Assembly: GCF_001624695.1 (NCBI RefSeq)
Contig: NZ_JSEP01000019.1
Span: forward strand, 55,481 to 119,480
DNA: 64,000 bases
Reading direction: 5' to 3'
Source: Labrenzia sp. OB1
GTDB lineage: Bacteria; Pseudomonadota; Alphaproteobacteria; Rhizobiales; Stappiaceae
The position numbers and the translations under genes are program-made. The notes under the pieces are model-generated. The model was not told where the DNA came from. It did not search any database and was given only the letters and a program-made list of their open reading frames with translations. The stretch's first letter is position 1. Each line of letters opens with the position of its first letter. This document shows positions 17,497 through 26,555 of this stretch, one piece after another.

Positions 17497-18441
17497 TCAG
17501 CCCTGCGCATTGCGGTAGGCGAGGATCGCACCGGCCAGGTCTTCCAGGGCCGCGCCGACAGATTTGAACAAGGTAATCTCATCGCCGGACTGACGGCCCG
17601 GGTGTTCGTTCCTGCAGAGTTCGTAAAGATCCGCCTTTACGTCGTCCTTCGATATTACTCCGGAGCTGAGCGGCTGAACGATGTCGCCTCCTTCGGAAAG
17701 GCAGCCATCTCGCGTATCGACGAAAATCCGGGCACGCCGGATGAGGTCGTCGTCGCTTTCGCGCATGCTGGGCTTGAATGCCCCGACCAGATCCACATGA
17801 GTGCCCGGTTTAACGGCTTTGCCGCTGATCAGAGGCTCAATTGACAATGTCGCCGCGCTGACGATATCCGCGTTACCGATCGCCTCTTCAAGGTTCGCGG
17901 CGGCATTGACCGTCACCGGAAACCGCGCCCTGAGGTCTTGAGCCAGCGCTTCGGCCTTCTCCAGGGAACGTCCCCAGACGGTGACCTCTTCTATCGGCCG
18001 GACCGCCATATGGGCCGCCACAAGGTTGGCCGCCAGACGGCCGGCCCCCACCACCAGCAGATGCCGGGCGTCGGAACGGGCCAGATAACGCGCTGCCAGG
18101 GCGGATGCGGCCGCTGTGCGGCGGGCCGTCAACTCACCGCCGTCGACCAGCACCAGCATCGCGCCGGTGCGCGCATCCGACAGAAGATACTGTGCGGAGA
18201 CGGCCGGCAGATTGCGCGTCGAGTTGCCCGGCATCACATTGACGACCTTCACCCCGGCGAAGCTGCCCGGCAGCCAGGCGGGCATCAGGAGCATCGTGGC
18301 ATCCGGCTCGCCGGGCACAGCCATGTCGTGATGGTGGCGCGTCGGCATTTCGCAGCCCGTGCGGAACATGTCCGCCAGCGCATCGATCAGTTCCGGAAAA
18401 GGTAAAGCATTGCGGGTCTGGTCTTCGGACAGCAGCAGCAT
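17497..18441 (-). CDS. Ornithine cyclodeaminase / mu-crystallin family NAD(P)-dependent enzyme
   Basis: The 314-residue protein has the Rossmann motif 'VVGAGRLAANLVAAH', the family segment 'LVDGGELTARRTAAASALAARYLA', and the closing 'LFKSVGAALEDLAGA'. Members include ornithine cyclodeaminase, alanine dehydrogenase and delta1-pyrroline-2-carboxylate reductase, and the exact substrate cannot be read from sequence. ATG at 18441 is preferred to the adjoining TTG. It appears to be a single gene. The lack of other ornithine genes nearby makes ketimine reduction (proline or hydroxyproline-type catabolism) as likely as ornithine use. Confidence 0.88.
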   Translation of the reverse strand: MLLLSEDQTRNALPFPELIDALADMFRTGCEMPTRHHHDMAVPGEPDATMLLMPAWLPGSFAGVKVVNVMPGNSTRNLPAVSAQYLLSDARTGAMLVLVDGGELTARRTAAASALAARYLARSDARHLLVVGAGRLAANLVAAHMAVRPIEEVTVWGRSLEKAEALAQDLRARFPVTVNAAANLEEAIGNADIVSAATLSIEPLISGKAVKPGTHVDLVGAFKPSMRESDDDLIRRARIFVDTRDGCLSEGGDIVQPLSSGVISKDDVKADLYELCRNEHPGRQSGDEITLFKSVGAALEDLAGAILAYRNAQG

Positions 18442-18568
18442 CAAGGGCCAATCTGTATCGGTTGTGTGGTGGGCCGAAAGTCACATCCGCATGATGCAAC
18501 GGGTGTTCCATTGGCGTCGACTGATCGTCTTAGGAACGTTCACTTCAACCGTGCCGGCGCATCTTGCG

Positions 18569-19687
18569 TCAACCCAGATCGAAAATCATCATCACATAGG
18601 CTGCAAACAGCGCAAGGTGAACCGCGCCCTGGAGATAATTGGTTGTCCGGGCACCGAAAGTCAGCATGCTGACGACAAGCGTCAGAAGCAGGAGGATGAT
18701 TTCCGGCGCTTCAAGGCCCAGTTCAACCCTAAGCCCCATTATCCACCCGACAAGCAACACCGCCGGCACTGTGAGGCCGATGGTCGCCACAGCGGAGCCG
18801 AGACAAATATTGACCGCCCGCTGAAGCTTGTTTGCCACAGCAGCCTGCAAGGCGCTCAGGCCTTCCGGCATAAGGACAAGCGAGGCGACGATAAAGCCGC
18901 TCAATGCGAGAGGCGCACCCAGTCCGTCCATGCCGAAATCGACATAAAGCGCGAGTTTCTTGGAAAGCAGAATGATCGGCAGCAGCGCACCGAAAAGGCC
19001 CAGAATGTGAAAGGGGACCGACCGGACTTCACCGCCATGATGCCCGTCGTCGCCGCTATTTGTCACTTTGGCTTCACCAACTACCGGCTGACGAAAAATG
19101 TTGCTGTGGGTAACGGTCTGCATGGCGAGGAAGACACTGTAGAGCAAAACAGACATGACCAGTTCAAAGCCGGTCTGAAGTCCCGAGAGTGCGCCTCCCG
19201 GAGCGGATTCCGTTATTCTCGGCAGCACAAGAGCAAAGATCGAAAGGGGCACCAATATAGAAAGAAACGCATTCGCACCCTGCAGATTGTAGGTCAGATT
19301 CTTGTGACGTAACCCTCCCAACAGCAGGCAAAGGCCGACCAGCCCGTTCAGGACGATCATCACCACGGAAAACATGGTTTCGCGCGCCAGCGTCGGCACG
19401 GCGTCACCGGACAACATGATGGCGACGATCAGTGCAACCTCGATCCCGATCACAGCAAGTGTCAGGATCAGGGTACCGAAAGGTTCCCCGAAGATCGTTG
19501 CAAGGCATCCGGCATGCCTCACCACGGAGAAGGCGCACCACAGGACAGAGGCGAAAATCACGCCCAGAAGGATCAACGAAACGCCGACACCAACCGTTTC
19601 CGGTTTCAGACTGTCGCCTACAAGCGTGAAAGCTGCGAATAGTAGAAAGGCAACTAGACTGGACAATTCGGATCTGAAGACGCTCAC
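18569..19687 (-). CDS. chaA: ChaA-like Ca2+(Na+, K+)/H+ antiporter
   Basis: The 372-residue membrane protein has about 11 helices in two homologous halves. The alpha-repeat motifs 'FGEPFGTLILTLAVIGIEVALI' (first half) and, in the second half, 'MPEGLSALQAAVANK' followed by 'NICLGSAVATIGLTVP' match the ChaA branch of the Ca2+/cation antiporter family. A His/Gly-rich cytosolic loop lies between the halves. It should export Ca2+ or monovalent cations using the proton gradient. No operon partner is seen. Confidence 0.92.
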   Translation of the reverse strand: MSVFRSELSSLVAFLLFAAFTLVGDSLKPETVGVGVSLILLGVIFASVLWCAFSVVRHAGCLATIFGEPFGTLILTLAVIGIEVALIVAIMLSGDAVPTLARETMFSVVMIVLNGLVGLCLLLGGLRHKNLTYNLQGANAFLSILVPLSIFALVLPRITESAPGGALSGLQTGFELVMSVLLYSVFLAMQTVTHSNIFRQPVVGEAKVTNSGDDGHHGGEVRSVPFHILGLFGALLPIILLSKKLALYVDFGMDGLGAPLALSGFIVASLVLMPEGLSALQAAVANKLQRAVNICLGSAVATIGLTVPAVLLVGWIMGLRVELGLEAPEIILLLLTLVVSMLTFGARTTNYLQGAVHLALFAAYVMMIFDLG

Positions 19688-19799
19688 AGGCTATTCCCGG
19701 CTGAAGAATTGCAAAAATCGGTGACCGAACTATAGGCTGCGTCCAGTTTTCCCCGCAACAGAGCGATACCGCTCACTCATTATTGATAAATTTGTCCAC

Positions 19800-19832
19800 A
19801 AAAAAAGACCGGTGCTGGTTGCACCGGTCTTT
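19800..19832 (-). terminator. Intrinsic terminator after the liv operon
   Basis: A perfect 12-bp stem (AAAGACCGGTGC at 19804-19815, complement at 19821-19832) with a 5-base loop is followed on the minus strand by a run of U (complement of seven A at 19800-19806). It lies about 120 bases after the livF stop and is the likely end of the transporter transcript. Confidence 0.9.
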
Positions 19833-19952
19833 GAGTTCCAGGGGTCAAGCTCGCTTGCGACGCTCCAGATCCGGAGGTCTGCAAATCAGCTTAACCTGTT
19901 TATCTAATTCATCTTTTCCTGTCGCATGAGGCATGCACACAAACAAATCCAA

Positions 19953-20732
19953 CTAGATGGCAAGATACTCCTGCCGCAGTTCAGCATTGTCGAGCACTTC
20001 CTGCGCCGCTCCGTCGAAGACCACCTCGCCCATATCCAGAATCACCGCACGGTCCGCGAGATGAAGAGCCGCAATCGCGTTCTGCTCGACGATGATGGTT
20101 GTGATGCCCAGATCCTTGACACCTTCCAGAATGCGCTCGATCTCCTGCACGATCACCGGCGCCAAACCTTCGTAGGGCTCATCGAGAAGAAGCAACTTGA
20201 TGTCGCGCGCAAGAATGCGAGCCAGAGCGAGCATCTGTTGCTCGCCGCCGGACATGGTCACGGCGTCCTGCGCCCTGCGTTCGGCAAGGCGCGGGAAATG
20301 GTCGTAGATCCGCTCTATCGACCAGCCCTTAGGTTCGGCAATCTGTGACAATTGAAGGTTTTCTTCAACGGTCAGGCCGGAGATTATGCAACGGTCTTCC
20401 GGCACAAGCCCGACGCCCAGTCTTGCTGCCTGGTAACTCTTCATTTCGTGCAGCGGCTTGTGATCGAGCCAGATTTCGCCATGGGTCAGGGTGGGATTGT
20501 CCATGCGGGCGATTGTCCGCAGCGTGGAGGTCTTTCCCGCGCCGTTACGGCCAAGCAACGCGAGGATCTCGCCTTCCCGCACGTCGAAATTCACCCCCTG
20601 GACGATATAGCTTTCACCATAATAGGCGTGAACGTCCCAGGCCGAAAAGAATGCCGGCGCTGTTCCCTGCGCCCTGCGCGGCTGCACACCCGGCGCGGTT
20701 CCGCCCGAGAAACGGTCTTCAGTGATGGTCAC
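19953..20732 (-). CDS. livF: Liv-type ABC transporter ATPase LivF
   Basis: The 259-residue ATPase has Walker A GRNGAGKTST, signature 'MSGGEQQMLALARIL', Walker B 'LLLLDEPYEGLAP' and the switch 'IIVEQN', as in LivF. The start is taken as GTG at 20732, which forms a GTGA overlap with livG and follows a GGAGGAG ribosome site at 20741-20749. The longer upstream frame reads through livG and has no homology-like features. LivF and LivG form the heterodimeric ATPase of a hydrophobic amino-acid-type importer. Confidence 0.93.
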   Translation of the reverse strand: MTITEDRFSGGTAPGVQPRRAQGTAPAFFSAWDVHAYYGESYIVQGVNFDVREGEILALLGRNGAGKTSTLRTIARMDNPTLTHGEIWLDHKPLHEMKSYQAARLGVGLVPEDRCIISGLTVEENLQLSQIAEPKGWSIERIYDHFPRLAERRAQDAVTMSGGEQQMLALARILARDIKLLLLDEPYEGLAPVIVQEIERILEGVKDLGITTIIVEQNAIAALHLADRAVILDMGEVVFDGAAQEVLDNAELRQEYLAI

Positions 20733-21484
20733 AGGTGTGCTCCTCCCAGATAAGCTTCCTGAACGCGCGGATCGCCCTTGATTTCTTGCGGTTTGCCTTC
20801 GCAGATCACGGTACCTTGTGCCAACACACTGACCTTGTCCGCAAGCGAGAAGACCACATGCATATCGTGTTCGATGACCACCTTGGTGATCCCGCGATCG
20901 CCGATGCGCTTCAGGAGATCGATCGTGTTGTTGGTGTCGGCGCGTGACATGCCTGCTGTCGGTTCGTCCAGCAGCAGAAGCTTCGGATCCTGAACCAGGC
21001 ACATGGCAAGCTCCAGACGCCGCTTGTCACCGCGTGACAGAGATGCCGCGATCATGTCCTTCTTTTCCGCAAGACCTACGTCCTCGAGCATATGCATGGA
21101 CTTGTCATGGATCTCCGCGTCCCGGTCGAGACGTTTGAAGGCGTGCAGCGCGAATTCGCCATCGCGCCTTGCCATAGTCGGAATCATGACGTTTTCCAGC
21201 AGCGTGAGGTCACTGAAGATTTCGGGCGTCTGAAACACCCGCGAGACGCCTGCCTGATTGATCTTGTGCGCCTTGAGCCCGATCAGCGAGGTATCGCCGA
21301 ACATGACTGTTCCGGTATCGGGGATAAGACGGCCGACAAAACAGTTGAGCAGTGTCGACTTTCCTGCACCATTTGGCCCGATGATGGCGTGAACCATGCC
21401 CTCTTCAACGGCCAGGTTTACGTCGTGGAGGGCCTTCAGGCCGCCAAAGGCCTTGTTCACGCCCGAGACTTTCAGAATTTCCAT
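20729..21484 (-). CDS. livG: Liv-type ABC transporter ATPase LivG
   Basis: The 251-residue ATPase shows Walker A GPNGAGKSTLLN, a Q-loop 'VSRVFQTPEIF', the degenerate signature 'LSRGDKRRLELAMCL' and Walker B 'LLLLDEPTAGM'. The signature has R instead of the usual G at its third position (LSRGD). The ATG at 21484 follows an AAGGAAAA site and sits 11 bases after livM, so a longer upstream start was rejected. It works with LivF. Confidence 0.94.
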   Translation of the reverse strand: MEILKVSGVNKAFGGLKALHDVNLAVEEGMVHAIIGPNGAGKSTLLNCFVGRLIPDTGTVMFGDTSLIGLKAHKINQAGVSRVFQTPEIFSDLTLLENVMIPTMARRDGEFALHAFKRLDRDAEIHDKSMHMLEDVGLAEKKDMIAASLSRGDKRRLELAMCLVQDPKLLLLDEPTAGMSRADTNNTIDLLKRIGDRGITKVVIEHDMHVVFSLADKVSVLAQGTVICEGKPQEIKGDPRVQEAYLGGAHL

Positions 21485-21495
21485 CAGTATTTTCC

Positions 21496-22632
21496 TTAAT
21501 CGGCTGGCGCTGCGGCACCGCGTGATTCTGACTTCCCGGAGGAGCGCTTGAACAGGCGCCCGATCCTGGAGAAGCCTTCCATTAGCCCACCCGGCAGGAA
21601 GATCACGATCAGCATGAACAAGACCCCCAAGGTCAGATGCCAACCTTCACCCACGAACAGACTGGTCACCGAGACGACCGGCACTTCGATGAAATCGGGC
21701 AGGAACCCGAAAATCTCATGCAGGGTCTGATCGTTGAATGCGGAGAAGATGTTTTCGAAGTACTTGATCAGCGCCGCGCCGAAAATCGGGCCCAGCAAGG
21801 TACCGGCACCGCCGAGAATGGTCATCAGAACCACCTCGCCCGAGGCAGTCCACTGCATGCGCTCCGCTCCCGCCAGCGGGTCGGTGATGCACAGCAGAGC
21901 ACCGGCCAGACCGGCATACATTCCCGAGATCACAAACGCCGCAAGGGTGTAGGGACGCGGATTGAGGCCCGTGTAGTTCATCCTGTTCTGATTGGTCTTC
22001 ACGGCCCGCAGCATGATGCCGAAGGGCGAACGGAAGATCCGCTGGGCGATAAAGAAGGCGATCAGCAGGACTATCGCGCAGAAGTAGAACCCCGCGTAGC
22101 CGGTCATCTCTATACCGAACAGGTTGGCGATCAGCGGGCCATCCACAGCATTCGAGGAATCGAACAGACGCGGGTCGGTCCGCAGGACCCGCAGGCCCGT
22201 TTCCCCGTTGGTGATCGGCGTCAGCACGGAATAGGCCAGGTTGTAGGACATCTGCGCGAAGGCGAGCGTCAGGATCGAAAAGTAGATGCCCGAACGGCGC
22301 AGCGAGACATAGCCGATCAGCAGAGCGAAAATCCCGGATGTGATCACAGCCACAATCGCCGCAGGGACCGGATTCATGCCGAGCAGCTTGAAGGTCCAGA
22401 CGGCCGAGTAGGAGCCAACCCCGAGAAACGCAGCGTGTCCGAAGGAGAGATATCCCGTCAGACCGAAGAGCAGGTTGAAGCCGGTCGCGAACAGACCGTA
22501 GATCATGAACTTTTGCAGCAGGTCCGGGTAGCCGGCACCGATCGGCGCCAGCCAGATCGGCATAGTAAGAACGGCGATGGCGAACACGACGAAAAAGATC
22601 CAGTCGCGCATGGGAGAAGTTTTACTTGTCAT
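21496..22632 (-). CDS. livM: Liv-type ABC transporter permease LivM
   Basis: This is a 378-residue inner-membrane permease with about ten helices. It carries the family segments 'LLFGLTGYLSFGHAAFLGVGSY' and 'GAGTLLGPIFGAAL', and ends in a basic cytosolic tail. LivM and LivH form the translocation path. It begins 4 bases after the livH stop region and precedes livG, fitting one operon. Confidence 0.94.
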   Translation of the reverse strand: MTSKTSPMRDWIFFVVFAIAVLTMPIWLAPIGAGYPDLLQKFMIYGLFATGFNLLFGLTGYLSFGHAAFLGVGSYSAVWTFKLLGMNPVPAAIVAVITSGIFALLIGYVSLRRSGIYFSILTLAFAQMSYNLAYSVLTPITNGETGLRVLRTDPRLFDSSNAVDGPLIANLFGIEMTGYAGFYFCAIVLLIAFFIAQRIFRSPFGIMLRAVKTNQNRMNYTGLNPRPYTLAAFVISGMYAGLAGALLCITDPLAGAERMQWTASGEVVLMTILGGAGTLLGPIFGAALIKYFENIFSAFNDQTLHEIFGFLPDFIEVPVVSVTSLFVGEGWHLTLGVLFMLIVIFLPGGLMEGFSRIGRLFKRSSGKSESRGAAAPAD

Positions 22633-22636
22633 GTTT

Positions 22637-23665
22637 TTAGTTCTCCATGACGCCTTTACGGCCCATCAGCCCGCGCGGACGCACGAGTAGAATGACCACT
22701 GCAACGAGATAAATGATGATCTGATCGATGCCGGGCAGGATCGCTTTCACTTCGTTCATGGAAGCGAAGGACTGCAGGATGCCGAGCAGGAAGCCGGCCG
22801 CGACGGCGCCGGGCAACGAGCCCATTCCACCGACAACAACGACAACGAAGCTGAGCACCAGGAAGTCCATGCCCATGTGATAGTCCGGCGGCAGGATCGG
22901 CGTGTACATGACCCCGGCCAAGCCGGCGACGACGGCCGCGATCGCAAAGACGACCGTGAAGCGACGTTCGATGTTGATACCGAGAAGACCGACCGTATCG
23001 CGATCCGCCATGCCGGCGCGCACGACCATTCCGAAGGTGGTGAATTGCAGAAAGGCGAAAACAGCGGCTATCACGGCACCGGCAAACGCCAGATAGACCA
23101 TTCGCCAGTAGGGATAGACGATGACGCCCGGATCGAAACCGAATATCGACCCGATATCGGCCGCGCCGCGCACCAGGTCAGGCGCTGACTGCGGGATCGG
23201 GTTGGCGCCGTAGATCGCCTTGATGATCTCCTGAAGCACAATCGCCAGGCCGAATGTCACCAGGATCTGGTCGGCGTGCGGGCGTTTATAGAAATGCTTG
23301 ATCAGGCCGCGTTCCATGACGAAGCCGATCAGCAGCATCACCGGCACTGCGAGCAGTATGGACATGGGCACGGAGTAATTGAGCATCCATGTGCCGAAGT
23401 CCCCCAGCATTGCCTCGACATAGGGCGTCCGGATTTCCAGAGGCGAGCCCCAGGCCGTGGTCTTGGTCGGATCCGTGGTCACGACCTCCAGACTGAGCAG
23501 CTTGTTGAAGGTGACCGCACAAAAGGCACCCAGCATGAACAACGCCCCGTGGGCGAAGTTCACCACCCCGAGGGTTCCGAAGATAAGGGTCAGACCCAGA
23601 GCGATGAGCGCATAAGCGCCGCCCTTGTCCAGCCCGTTGAGCAATTGTAGAAGAATCACATCCAT
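22637..23665 (-). CDS. livH: Liv-type ABC transporter permease LivH
   Basis: The 342-residue permease has 'LIFGTLGVVNFAHGALFMLGA' near the N-terminus and 'VVVVVGGMGSLPGAVAAG' in the C-terminal half, both usual in LivH. Compared with short LivH proteins it has an extra loop of about 40 residues (around 60-100) before the third helix. The ATG at 23665 is chosen because the family usually starts 'M...LLQLLNGL..G..YAL'. Confidence 0.93.
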   Translation of the reverse strand: MDVILLQLLNGLDKGGAYALIALGLTLIFGTLGVVNFAHGALFMLGAFCAVTFNKLLSLEVVTTDPTKTTAWGSPLEIRTPYVEAMLGDFGTWMLNYSVPMSILLAVPVMLLIGFVMERGLIKHFYKRPHADQILVTFGLAIVLQEIIKAIYGANPIPQSAPDLVRGAADIGSIFGFDPGVIVYPYWRMVYLAFAGAVIAAVFAFLQFTTFGMVVRAGMADRDTVGLLGINIERRFTVVFAIAAVVAGLAGVMYTPILPPDYHMGMDFLVLSFVVVVVGGMGSLPGAVAAGFLLGILQSFASMNEVKAILPGIDQIIIYLVAVVILLVRPRGLMGRKGVMEN

Positions 23666-23711
23666 TGTTCTGCCGCTTTTTGCCTGGAGCAACCTGCATT
23701 GATGAAGCATA

Positions 23712-23876
23712 TTGCTCCAACACCTTGGGGTCGATTAACTATTCCGCTTTTACACCATTTCACAAGAAAACGGGTTGATCTGAAACAATCTGCTTTCAGG
23801 TAATCACAGATTGATTCAACACTTTGGAACCGGCCAACTATTCCGCTTCGTCGCTTGTTTTACAAGAAACGGTTGA
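23712..23876. repeat. Two imperfect direct repeats upstream of livH
   Basis: Copies at about 23712-23778 and 23811-23876 share AACTATTCCGCTT exactly (23737-23749 and 23836-23848, period 99), plus TTG..TCCAACAC/TTGATTCAACAC-type starts and ACAAGAAA..GGTTGA ends. The middle of each copy is diverged. They sit in the gap between the binding-protein gene and livH. The repeat could be an ancient duplication or hold paired binding sites. Confidence 0.65.
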
Positions 23877-23926
23877 ACCGTAGGCATCCTGCGCTCGGCA
23901 ACACCAAACGCGATGCACCAAAAGGA

Positions 23927-23964
23927 ACGGCAGCCGCCGGCTGTTAGGCGCCGGCGGCTGCCGT
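23927..23964 (-). terminator. GC-rich intercistronic hairpin after the binding-protein gene
   Basis: A perfect 15-bp stem (23927-23941 with 23950-23964) with an 8-base loop starts 11 bases after the binding-protein stop. The following U-run on the minus strand is short. Such a structure usually lets only part of the transcription continue, or protects the 3' end, so that binding protein is made in excess of the permease. Confidence 0.75.
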
Positions 23965-23974
23965 CATTCACGCA

Positions 23975-25318
23975 TCAGGCGCCGTTGTTGCAGGTACCCA
24001 GTTCGCCACCGAGCATGTCCGCAGGATACTCAACCTGAGACCGCGGGGTCACTTCGACGACTTCCAGAAGGTCGAACTGCGAGGTCGGGTTTTCCTTACC
24101 CTTCACAACCAGAACGTCCTTGAAGCACTGGTGGTCATCGGCCCGGTACAGGGTCGGTCCGTTGCCCATGCCGTCAAACTCGAAGCCTTCCAGAGCCGCT
24201 GCGATCGCGCAGGGGTCGAAGGTTCCGGCCCGCTGTGCGGCATCCGCATAAAGCAGTGCCTGAACATAGCAGGTGTGAGCTGCCTGGCTCGGCGGGAAGC
24301 CGTATTCCTGACCGAAGGACTTCACGAAGGCTTTCGAGCCTTCATCCTGCAGCGACCAGTGCCAGTTGGTGGAGCCGAAGATGCCCTTGACGTTCTCACC
24401 GGCACCCTGCGCCATCAGGCGGGAGTACAGCGGAACGATGATGACAAAGTCCTTGCCGTTGACCTGCTTGTCGCGCAGACCGAACTGGACTGCCTGGGTC
24501 AGGGAGTTCACCATGTCCTTGCCGTAGTGGTTCAGGACCAGAACATCGGCGCCGGAGTTCAGAACCGGAGTGATGTACTGCGAGAAATCACCTGCGCCGA
24601 GCGGAGTGCGAACCGCAGCGGTTGTCTCCCAGCCCATGCCTTCGGTGTATTTCTTGATGGATTCTTCCTGAGACCAACCCCAGGTATAGTCGGCGGTCAG
24701 GTGATAGGCCTTGCGATCGGTGCCGTAGTTGTTCTTGAGCACCGGTGCCAGAGCCGCACCGGACATTTCCGTGTTGAAGAAGTGACGGAAACCGTTCTTG
24801 CGCTTGTCCTTGCCCGTGGTGTCGTTGGAGTGGGTCAGACCCGCCATGAAGATGACGCCTGCTTCCTGGCAGAGCGACTGCACGGCAATAGCCACACCGG
24901 AAGACGAACCGCCGGTGATCATCACCGCACCGTCCTTCTCGATCATCCGCTTCGCGGATGCGCGGGCAGCATCGGATTTGGTCTGCGTGTCGCCGGTCAC
25001 ATAAGCGACCTTCTTGCCGTTCACGCCGCCCTGAAGTTCCTTGGACGAGAACGTATTCAGGAGACCGCCGTCGCCCTCACCGTTCAGGTGCTTCACGGCG
25101 AGCTGATAAGCGCGCAGTTCGTCGGCACCCTCATCGGCATAAGCGCCGGTCTGCGGTACGTTGAAGCCGAGGACAACTTCTGCCCCTGTCGGCTCGTTCA
25201 GGTAGCCCGCGGACCAGGCACCGCTCGTGAAAATGGTCGGCGTTGCCAGGGCAGCACCACCCATTGCACCGGCGCGCAGGATTGAACGGCGGTTTAGGGG
25301 TTTACGAATCAAGCTCAT
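23975..25318 (-). CDS. Liv-type ABC transporter substrate-binding protein, Tat-exported
   Basis: The 447-residue periplasmic binding protein (Peripla_BP_6 type) has a twin-arginine signal (NRRSILRAG, then a hydrophobic run and 'SGAWSAG'). The body contains 'GADELRAYQLAVKHLNGEG', 'GAVMITGGSSSGVAIAVQSLCQEAGVIFMAG' and 'YTWGWSQEES'. The ATG at 25318 follows GGGAGGAAAGT. The ligand cannot be read: homologues bind branched-chain amino acids, urea, amides or related compounds. It is the first gene of the transporter operon and lacks the usual Sec signal. Confidence 0.9.
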   Translation of the reverse strand: MSLIRKPLNRRSILRAGAMGGAALATPTIFTSGAWSAGYLNEPTGAEVVLGFNVPQTGAYADEGADELRAYQLAVKHLNGEGDGGLLNTFSSKELQGGVNGKKVAYVTGDTQTKSDAARASAKRMIEKDGAVMITGGSSSGVAIAVQSLCQEAGVIFMAGLTHSNDTTGKDKRKNGFRHFFNTEMSGAALAPVLKNNYGTDRKAYHLTADYTWGWSQEESIKKYTEGMGWETTAAVRTPLGAGDFSQYITPVLNSGADVLVLNHYGKDMVNSLTQAVQFGLRDKQVNGKDFVIIVPLYSRLMAQGAGENVKGIFGSTNWHWSLQDEGSKAFVKSFGQEYGFPPSQAAHTCYVQALLYADAAQRAGTFDPCAIAAALEGFEFDGMGNGPTLYRADDHQCFKDVLVVKGKENPTSQFDLLEVVEVTPRSQVEYPADMLGGELGTCNNGA

Positions 25319-25796
25319 ACTTTCCTCCCAGAAAGGCACGGCGGTCCACCTCGGACACGCCTGCTGTGGCTGTTCAGCCGCAAGCAATCCTGGCTGTTCC
25401 CCGGTCCGGAACTCCGGCTCCTCCGCGCCAAAATTGCAAGCTGCGGAGACTGTAAAAAAATGAACAGCAATTCAGCAATACGACTATCGGCGCGCATCCG
25501 CCGCCAACACATTAGACTTTCGAAGTAACCGCGACTATTATTTGCAGCTAAATATTGCGTCGCACCATTTATATTTTCTTTTTTATACATACACTTAGTT
25601 GCAATACTTTCTGCACCGCAAAAAACGCTTAACACCCCAAGGAAAATGAAATCACACACTCGAAATTAGACGAAAGTCCTATGTTTCTCCCGCAAATTTG
25701 CTTCAGCCCGGGAAATTGACGCTGACGCGGGCGCGAAGATATGGTCGCAACCGCCACGTATCCCAACAGATCTTCCCTCAAGAGGCCGCCTCCAAC
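25319..25796. other. AT-rich regulatory region between the liv operon and the PPOX gene
   Basis: This 478-base divergent gap is clearly more AT-rich than its surroundings, especially 25450-25640, with T-runs and ATATTT-type tracts. It should carry the liv promoter (minus) and the PPOX gene promoter (plus). I could not pick a convincing -35/-10 pair, and no RNA fold or gene was recognised. Confidence 0.5.
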
Positions 25797-26405
25797 ATGA
25801 CCATTCTGACGTCTCTCGACCAGCTCCATGCGCATTACGGCGAACCGGGTGAAGCCTCCCTCGTGAAGGAAATCGACCACCTCAGTCCCGCCTACAGGAC
25901 AATCGTCGAAGCCTCACCGTTCTGCGCCCTGACAACCTGCGGCCCCGAAGGACTGGATTGCTCTCCGCGCGGCGATGAAGGTGCTGTCGTCCGAATCAGC
26001 GACGACAGAACCCTGTTGTTGCCGGACCGGCGTGGAAACAACCGGATCGATTCCCTGCGCAACATCGTGCGCGATCCCCGCGTTTCGCTGATGTTCATCA
26101 TCCCCGGCTGGAACAACGTCCTGCGCATCAACGGCACAGCCGAGATTTCCGTCGATCAGGAGTTGCTGGCAAGCTTTGAAAAGGAAGGCAAGCAACCCCG
26201 CTCGGTGATCGTCATCTCCATAGCTACGGCCTACTTTCAATGTGCCCGGGCGATCATGCGCGCGCGCCTTTGGGACGCCGGTGTCCAGGTTGCCAACGGC
26301 GCATTGCCGACCCCGGGAACGATCATGCATGAAATCAGGAACAGCTTTGACGGCAAGACATATGATGAGGCATGGCCAGAACGCGCAGCAAAAAGCATGT
26401 GGTGA
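25797..26405 (+). CDS. Pyridoxamine 5'-phosphate oxidase-like FMN-binding protein
   Basis: The 202-residue protein starts at ATG 25797 and has the split-barrel segments 'FCALTTCGPEGLDCSPRGDEG' and 'LLLPDRRGNNRIDSLRNI', followed by 'PRVSLMFIIPG'. These match the MSMEG_1061-type PPOX subfamily, which binds FMN. The C-terminal 'FQCARAIMRARLW' is also typical. These proteins act as oxidoreductases of unknown substrate, not as true PdxH. The gene is apparently monocistronic. Confidence 0.85.
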   Translation: MTILTSLDQLHAHYGEPGEASLVKEIDHLSPAYRTIVEASPFCALTTCGPEGLDCSPRGDEGAVVRISDDRTLLLPDRRGNNRIDSLRNIVRDPRVSLMFIIPGWNNVLRINGTAEISVDQELLASFEKEGKQPRSVIVISIATAYFQCARAIMRARLWDAGVQVANGALPTPGTIMHEIRNSFDGKTYDEAWPERAAKSMW

Positions 26406-26555
26406 CGGACACCGCCAACCGGGCGGCGCATCGCAGCTGCGCGCACATGCGCCTGGATTTATATCGCGGACAGGCTGTGAACCTTCCCTTCCCGCACCAT
26501 ATCTGAAATACCCGGATCTGAACTATCCGGCCTGTTAGTCATTCCAGAGGATCTC

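Noticed and set aside
20733..21002. Possible 90-residue N-terminal extension of LivF
   Set aside because: It overlaps livG in another frame, is Arg/Ser-rich without domain features, and a GTG with a good ribosome site gives a normal LivF length.
24131..25285. Plus-strand open frame of 384 codons opposite the binding-protein gene
   Set aside because: It is antisense to the Tat-exported binding protein and has no recognisable domain.
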